This document shows positions 23,507 through 27,343 of a stretch of 27,343 nucleotides of DNA, in pieces. The notes beneath the pieces are model-generated. The model saw nothing but the letters and a program-made list of their open reading frames with translations, was not told the origin of the DNA and ran no database searches. The stretch is from JBDTNQ01 sp039933635 (GTDB lineage Bacteria; Acidobacteriota; Vicinamibacteria; Vicinamibacterales; SCN-69-37): the NCBI GenBank assembly GCA_039933635.1, contig JBDTNQ010000056.1, forward strand, positions 1 through 27,343. Direction: 5' to 3'. Positions within the stretch are counted from its first letter, which is position 1; each line of letters begins with the position of its first letter. Made by a program: the position numbers and the translations under genes.

Positions 23507-23572
23507 TCGGGTTATCGGATCATCGGGTTATTGCATCGGGGCATCGGGTTATTGCGTCGGGACATCGGGGCG
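23507..23572. repeat. Short 21-bp tandem repeats
   Basis: TCGGGTTAT begins at 23507, 23523 and 23544 and a variant TCGGGGC at 23565, giving two full 21-bp units and degenerate flanks. It lies in the gap after the SirB1-like gene and before the shared terminator. The number of copies is small and the array is imperfect, so it is a minor slippage-prone repeat. Confidence 0.5.
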
Positions 23573-23601
23573 CATCGAGGCGGGCTTGCCTCGGGCGAAA
23601 T

Positions 23602-23644
23602 GACAAACGCCTCGCCGATCGGGTGATCGGGCGAGGCGTTTGTC
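23602..23644. terminator. Strong bidirectional terminator between SirB1-like gene and glutamine synthetase
   Basis: GACAAACGCCTCGCC (23602-23616) and GGCGAGGCGTTTGTC (23630-23644) pair perfectly over 15 bases around a 13-base loop. It starts 13 bases past the glutamine synthetase stop on the minus strand, where the strand reads GTTTGTCATTT after the stem. It is 108 bases past the plus-strand gene, so it could end both converging transcripts. Confidence 0.7.
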
Positions 23645-23656
23645 GTTGGTCTTCGC

Positions 23657-25840
23657 TTACTTGATGAACAGCATCTCGCGATAGGTCGGCAGCGGCCAAA
23701 GCTCGCTGGGCATCACGACCTCGAGCTGATCGCCGGTATCGCGCAGATCGTTCATCGCCGGGACGATCGTGTCGCGCATGTACTTCGCGTGCTTCTCGGT
23801 ACCGCCCACGTGCGCGTCGACCGCCGTGGCCAGCTTGTCGGTCCTGACGCGGAAGTCGTCGATGAGCTTCGTCGTCTTATCGAGCAGCTTCTTCCCTTCC
23901 TTGCTGACGCCCCCGGCCGATTTCACCGCGGCCACGGACTCCGCGATGTCCTTCTGGTACTTCAGCGCCGCCGGCAGGATGTACCGGTTGGCCATCAGCA
24001 CCATGACCTGCGCCTCGACGTTGATCGTCTTGATGTAGGTCTCGAGGTTGATCTCGTACCGCGCACCGAGCTCACGCTCGTTGAGCACCTTGTACTTCTC
24101 GAAGGTCTCGATGACGTTCGTCTTCATCAGCTCCGGCATCGCGTCGACGCTGTTCCGCAGGTTGAGCAGGCCGCGCTTGGCTGCCTCCTTCGTCCACTCG
24201 TCGGAGTAGCCGTTGCCGTTGAAGATGATGCGCTTGTTCTCCTTCATCAGCTTCGGCAGCAGTTCGCCAATTGCCGCCTCGAGCGACTTCTTGCCCTTGC
24301 CCGTCGTGGCGTCCTCGAGCTGCGTCGCAATGTAGTCCAGCGACTCGGTCACGGCGAGGTTGAGCGAGATGTTCGGGAACGCGATGCTCTGACCGGACGA
24401 CACGGCGCGGAACTCGAACTTGTTCCCCGTGAACGCGAACGGGCTGGTGCGGTTGCGGTCGCCGGCGTCACGCGGCAGCTTCGGCAGTACGGACACGCCC
24501 GTGTCGAGGATGCCGCCCTGCTTCGTGCTCCTGGCGCTGCCTTTCTCGATCTGCTGGAAGATGTCGGTCAGCTGGTCGCCGAGGAACACCGAGATGATCG
24601 CGGGTGGCGCTTCGTTCGCGCCGAGCCGGTGATCGTTGCCGGCGCTGGCGATCGACATGCGGAGCAGGCCCTGATAGCGGTTCACCGCGCGCAGGACCGC
24701 GGCGCAGAACACGAGAAACTGCAGGTTGTCGTGCGGCGTGTCGCCCGGGTTGAGCAGGTTGTTGCCCTGGTCGTCGCTCATGCTCCAGTTGAGGTGCTTG
24801 CCGCTGCCGTTGACGCCGGCAAACGGCTTCTCGTGGAGCAGGCAGGCCAGACCGTACTTCGACGCGGTGCGTCGCAGCACTTCCATCGTCATCATCTGGT
24901 GGTCAGTGGCGACGTTCGCGGTCTCGAAGATCGGCGCGATCTCGTACTGGCTCGGCGCCACCTCGTTGTGCCGCGTCTTGATCGGCACACCGACCTTGTA
25001 GAGCTCGTCCTCCGCGTCATGCATGAAGGCGAGAACGCGATCGGGAATGGAGCCGAAGTACTGATCCTCGAGTTCCTGGCCCTTGGGCGGCTTCGCCCCG
25101 AAGAGCGTGCGGCCGCCGTTGATGAGGTCAGGCCGCGCGAAGTAGAAGGCCTTGTCGATCAGGAAGTATTCCTGCTCGGGCCCGCACGTCGTGCCGACGC
25201 GCTGAGCCTTCGAGCCGAAGAGCTTGAGGATGCGGACGGCCTGCACCGACAGCGCCTCGATGGAACGCAGCAACGGTGTCTTCTTGTCGAGCGACTCGCC
25301 GGTCCAGCTGACGAACGCGGTCGGGATGACCAGCGTCGTGCCGTTCTGCGTCACGAGCAGCCACGGTGCGCTCGTCGGATCCCACGCCGTGTACCCGCGC
25401 GCCTCGAAGGTGGAGCGCATGCCGCCGGACGGGAAACTCGACGCGTCGGGCTCGCCCTTGATGAGTTCCTTGCCGCTGAACTCCGCGACGGCACGGCCGT
25501 CGGCCGAGGGCGAGATGAACGCGTCGTGCTTCTCGGCGGTGATGCCCGTGAGCGGCTGGAACCAGTGCGTGTAGTGCGTCGCGCCATGCTCGATCGCCCA
25601 ATCCTTCATCGTGGACGCGATGATGTCCGCCGACGAGGCATCAAGGGCAGCGCCCTGTGTGATGGTCTTGCGCAGCGCCTTGTACACGTCCTTCGGGAGA
25701 CGCTGCCGCTGGACCGCATCACTGAACGTAAGGGATCCGAACGACTCGCTCGCCTTCGACGGCGAGGGCGTGGACGCGGTGCTGGCAATTCCCCACGCGA
25801 TGATGCTCTTTGTCGCATTCTGAAGAGCTGACGAACTCAT
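23657..25840 (-). CDS. glnN: Glutamine synthetase type III
   Basis: A 727-residue cytoplasmic enzyme that makes glutamine from glutamate, ammonia and ATP, the main route of ammonia assimilation. The length is that of type III (dodecameric, about 700-730 residues), not of the 450-residue types I and II. The metal and substrate words GPEQEYFLID, TRHNEVAPSQYEIAP, VNGSGKHLNWS and AGNDHRLGANEAPPAI are intact. The large C-terminal extension after about 560 is helical, as in the family. The ATG at 25840 has GGAAG eight bases upstream; the frame is open a further 48 bases. It stands alone on the minus strand with a strong terminator, and no nitrogen regulator is beside it. Confidence 0.95.
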   Translation of the reverse strand: MSSSALQNATKSIIAWGIASTASTPSPSKASESFGSLTFSDAVQRQRLPKDVYKALRKTITQGAALDASSADIIASTMKDWAIEHGATHYTHWFQPLTGITAEKHDAFISPSADGRAVAEFSGKELIKGEPDASSFPSGGMRSTFEARGYTAWDPTSAPWLLVTQNGTTLVIPTAFVSWTGESLDKKTPLLRSIEALSVQAVRILKLFGSKAQRVGTTCGPEQEYFLIDKAFYFARPDLINGGRTLFGAKPPKGQELEDQYFGSIPDRVLAFMHDAEDELYKVGVPIKTRHNEVAPSQYEIAPIFETANVATDHQMMTMEVLRRTASKYGLACLLHEKPFAGVNGSGKHLNWSMSDDQGNNLLNPGDTPHDNLQFLVFCAAVLRAVNRYQGLLRMSIASAGNDHRLGANEAPPAIISVFLGDQLTDIFQQIEKGSARSTKQGGILDTGVSVLPKLPRDAGDRNRTSPFAFTGNKFEFRAVSSGQSIAFPNISLNLAVTESLDYIATQLEDATTGKGKKSLEAAIGELLPKLMKENKRIIFNGNGYSDEWTKEAAKRGLLNLRNSVDAMPELMKTNVIETFEKYKVLNERELGARYEINLETYIKTINVEAQVMVLMANRYILPAALKYQKDIAESVAAVKSAGGVSKEGKKLLDKTTKLIDDFRVRTDKLATAVDAHVGGTEKHAKYMRDTIVPAMNDLRDTGDQLEVVMPSELWPLPTYREMLFIK

Positions 25841-26040
25841 GAGCGGCACTTCCTTCCTAGGCGTGATATCGAAGATGATGGCGTCCATCAGGACCCGGCG
25901 GCGAACTGCTTTATTCTTTACACGGTCTCACAAAAGTAAAGGGGTGAGATTCACGTACGGTATCCCTTCCCGAAGGTGCCGCGACGACCGTCCACTAAAT
26001 CGACATGTCTGTCAGGTCATAGGGGCTGTTTTCCACATAA

Positions 26041-26718
26041 ATGTCGCCTTTTACGGATGACCACGTCGCCCCCGGAATCGCAGCCCTCGAACGGTTTCTG
26101 CGCGCACGGATGGCCGAGGGACTGCCGGGCGTCGACGCACAGCGACGGTTCGCGCCCCTGCCGCTCCTGCCCGGGTGGTCGCCCGACCTCCAGCCGTCGG
26201 CCGCGCGCCGAGCGGCCGCGCTCCTGCTGTTCTATCCTTCCGCACTCGGTCCCACAGTGGCGCTCACGCTTCGGCATCCGTCGCTGCCGCATCACGCGGG
26301 CCAGATCAGCTTGCCCGGAGGCGCGGTCGATCCGGGCGAATCCCTCGAGGCCACAGCCAAACGCGAAGCGGAAGAAGAAATCGGCGTGGCCGCCGATCGC
26401 CTGCGCCTGATCGGACCGCTCTCGCCGCTCTGGATTCCCGTCAGCAACTTCGTCGTGACGCCCTTCGTCGCCGTCGCCGACGAGCGCCCGGCGTTTCGTC
26501 TTCACCCGGGCGAGGTCTCGGCGCTCGTCGAGGCGCCGCTCGCGCATCTGCGCGATCCCGCGCACATGGGATGGGCGCAACGGCAGCGCCGCGAACAGCT
26601 GATCGACTACCCGTTCATCGCTATCGATCAACACAAGGTGTGGGGCGCCACCGCGATGATGCTGAGCGAGTTCCTGTGTCTCTTCGACGCCGATCATGCC
26701 CCGCCGGCTATCGCCTAG
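26041..26718 (+). CDS. Nudix hydrolase, CoA pyrophosphatase (NudL/YeaB-like)
   Basis: A 225-residue Nudix hydrolase. The Nudix box is G94-x5-E100-x7-R108-E-A-E-E112-E113-I-G115, which binds the catalytic magnesium. It follows the subgroup motif LRHPSLPHHAGQISLPGG (77-94), which marks the coenzyme A diphosphatases, cutting CoA or its thioesters to 3',5'-ADP and phosphopantetheine. It is longer than the 180-200 residues usual, with an extra N-terminal helix of about 50 residues. The ATG has no clear ribosome site; a start further in is possible. The next gene begins inside its last codons. Confidence 0.9.
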   Translation: MSPFTDDHVAPGIAALERFLRARMAEGLPGVDAQRRFAPLPLLPGWSPDLQPSAARRAAALLLFYPSALGPTVALTLRHPSLPHHAGQISLPGGAVDPGESLEATAKREAEEEIGVAADRLRLIGPLSPLWIPVSNFVVTPFVAVADERPAFRLHPGEVSALVEAPLAHLRDPAHMGWAQRQRREQLIDYPFIAIDQHKVWGATAMMLSEFLCLFDADHAPPAIA

Positions 26719-27343
26719 GCGCGCGTCGCCGGCATCGTCATCGCCCGGCCGGGCCGCGGGTCGCGTGCCACTCGCGCGAGCGCTCTCCAAGCTCGCGCTG
26801 GCCTCGCGGAGCGAGGCGCGAACACTCATCCTCGCCGGCCGCGTCCGCATCGACGGTCGTATCGTCACCGACCCCTCGCGCATGGTCGTGCCGGAAGGTC
26901 TCACGGTGACGATCGACGACGAGCGGCGGGAGCGCGGCGCGCGGCGGATTGTCGTCTTCCACAAACCACGGGGTATCGTGACCTCGCGTCGTGACCCGGA
27001 GGGTCGTCGGACGGTGTTCGACGTCCTTGGCGAGGCGGGCGCCGGACTGAACGCGGTGGGCCGGCTCGATCTGGCCTCGACCGGACTGCTCGTCTTCACG
27101 AACGACACGCGGCTCGCGCACGTGCTCACCGATCCTGCACGCGCCGTGTTGCGACGATATGTCGTGACGGTGCGAGGCCGCGTTACCAAGGAGAACGTGT
27201 CACGACTGGCGCGGGGCGTCGACGTCACCGGGTCGGACGGCACACCCGAGCGCCTGCGCGCGACGATGACGGTGCGGAAATCGTCGTCGCGCGAAACGCA
27301 CCTGGTGGTGGACCTCGACGAAGGGCGCAATCGCGAGATTCGG
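26696..27343 (+). CDS. 23S rRNA pseudouridine synthase, RluB/RsuA family (cut off by window end)
   Basis: The frame runs to the last base of the window without a stop, so only the first 216 codons are seen. An S4 RNA-binding domain begins at about residue 24 (VPLARALSKLALASRSEARTLI, in parts). It is followed by the synthase domain, with the catalytic aspartate D125 in GRLDLASTGLL and the word EGRNREIR at the end. The family isomerises uridine to pseudouridine in ribosomal RNA. The ATG at 26696 overlaps the Nudix gene by 23 bases and adds a Pro/Ser/Arg-rich leader. A GTG at 26765, exactly at the S4 start, is the alternative start. The C terminus lies beyond the window. Confidence 0.9.
   Translation, partial: MPRRLSPRRASPASSSPGRAAGRVPLARALSKLALASRSEARTLILAGRVRIDGRIVTDPSRMVVPEGLTVTIDDERRERGARRIVVFHKPRGIVTSRRDPEGRRTVFDVLGEAGAGLNAVGRLDLASTGLLVFTNDTRLAHVLTDPARAVLRRYVVTVRGRVTKENVSRLARGVDVTGSDGTPERLRATMTVRKSSSRETHLVVDLDEGRNREIR

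Noticed and set aside
23507..23572. Repeats that might be a small CRISPR array
   Set aside because: Units of 21 bp have no spacers of constant length and no palindromic repeat; there are no cas genes.
23789..25831. 680-codon open frame antisense to the glutamine synthetase
   Set aside because: It is a shadow of codon use in GC-rich DNA; the protein on the minus strand has all family motifs, and this one has no recognisable domain or ribosome site. The same applies to the long antisense frames at 5546-7309 and 14586-15749.
25841..26040. Promoter or nitrogen-regulatory site before glutamine synthetase
   Set aside because: Several AT-rich words exist, such as TTTACT and AGAATA, but none forms a convincing -35/-10 pair or sigma-54 site, so nothing is called.

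Overview
The window is 27.3 kb of dense, GC-rich bacterial DNA with short gaps and many stop/start overlaps. Two tandem proteins carry the von Willebrand A architecture known mainly from Acidobacteriota. Together with a type III glutamine synthetase, a chromosomal tRNA-Glu and many Ala/Arg-rich membrane and lipoproteins, they suggest an acidobacterium, perhaps of the Vicinamibacteria. That placement is inference; no rRNA or other phylogenetic marker is present.

Layout. 37-2101 (+): a membrane protein, an ECF sigma factor and a zinc-finger membrane anti-sigma factor. 2202-4119 (+): two paralogous secreted VWA proteins. 4218-7993 (+): a complete TRAP transporter (T-component lipoprotein, DctP binding protein, fused DctQM permease). 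8047-11320 (+): envelope proteins of unknown function (a coiled-coil lipoprotein, a TPR-like protein, a one-helix membrane protein), ending in a Tyr/Gly/Arg-rich secreted repeat protein with a near-perfect sigma-54 promoter. 11321-11729 is non-coding.

16405-11730 (-): a promoter, tRNA-Glu(CTC), a CHASE2 class III adenylate cyclase, an M48 metalloprotease and an MscS-type channel with a C-terminal cyclic-nucleotide-binding domain. They are packed with gaps or overlaps of -4 to +21 bp. The cyclase and the channel's nucleotide pocket both keep their key residues, so this looks like a self-contained cAMP-gated channel module. It is the most interesting part of the window.

16432-19502 (+): heme A and cytochrome oxidase biogenesis (a cupredoxin-like protein, ctaA, ctaB, and a DUF420 protein that appears to start at CTG). 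19552-20137 (-): a possible 33-residue protein and a CsoR-type copper sensor. 20263-23494 (+): two alpha/beta hydrolases separated by a 296-bp inverted-repeat element, a DUF1684 lipoprotein and a SirB1-like protein. 23657-25840 (-): type III glutamine synthetase with a strong shared terminator. 26041-27343 (+): a CoA-pyrophosphatase-type Nudix hydrolase and a 23S rRNA pseudouridine synthase that runs off the end.

No CRISPR array, prophage, transposase or rRNA was seen. The only mobile-looking DNA is the inverted-repeat element and a solo copy of its end at 11449.
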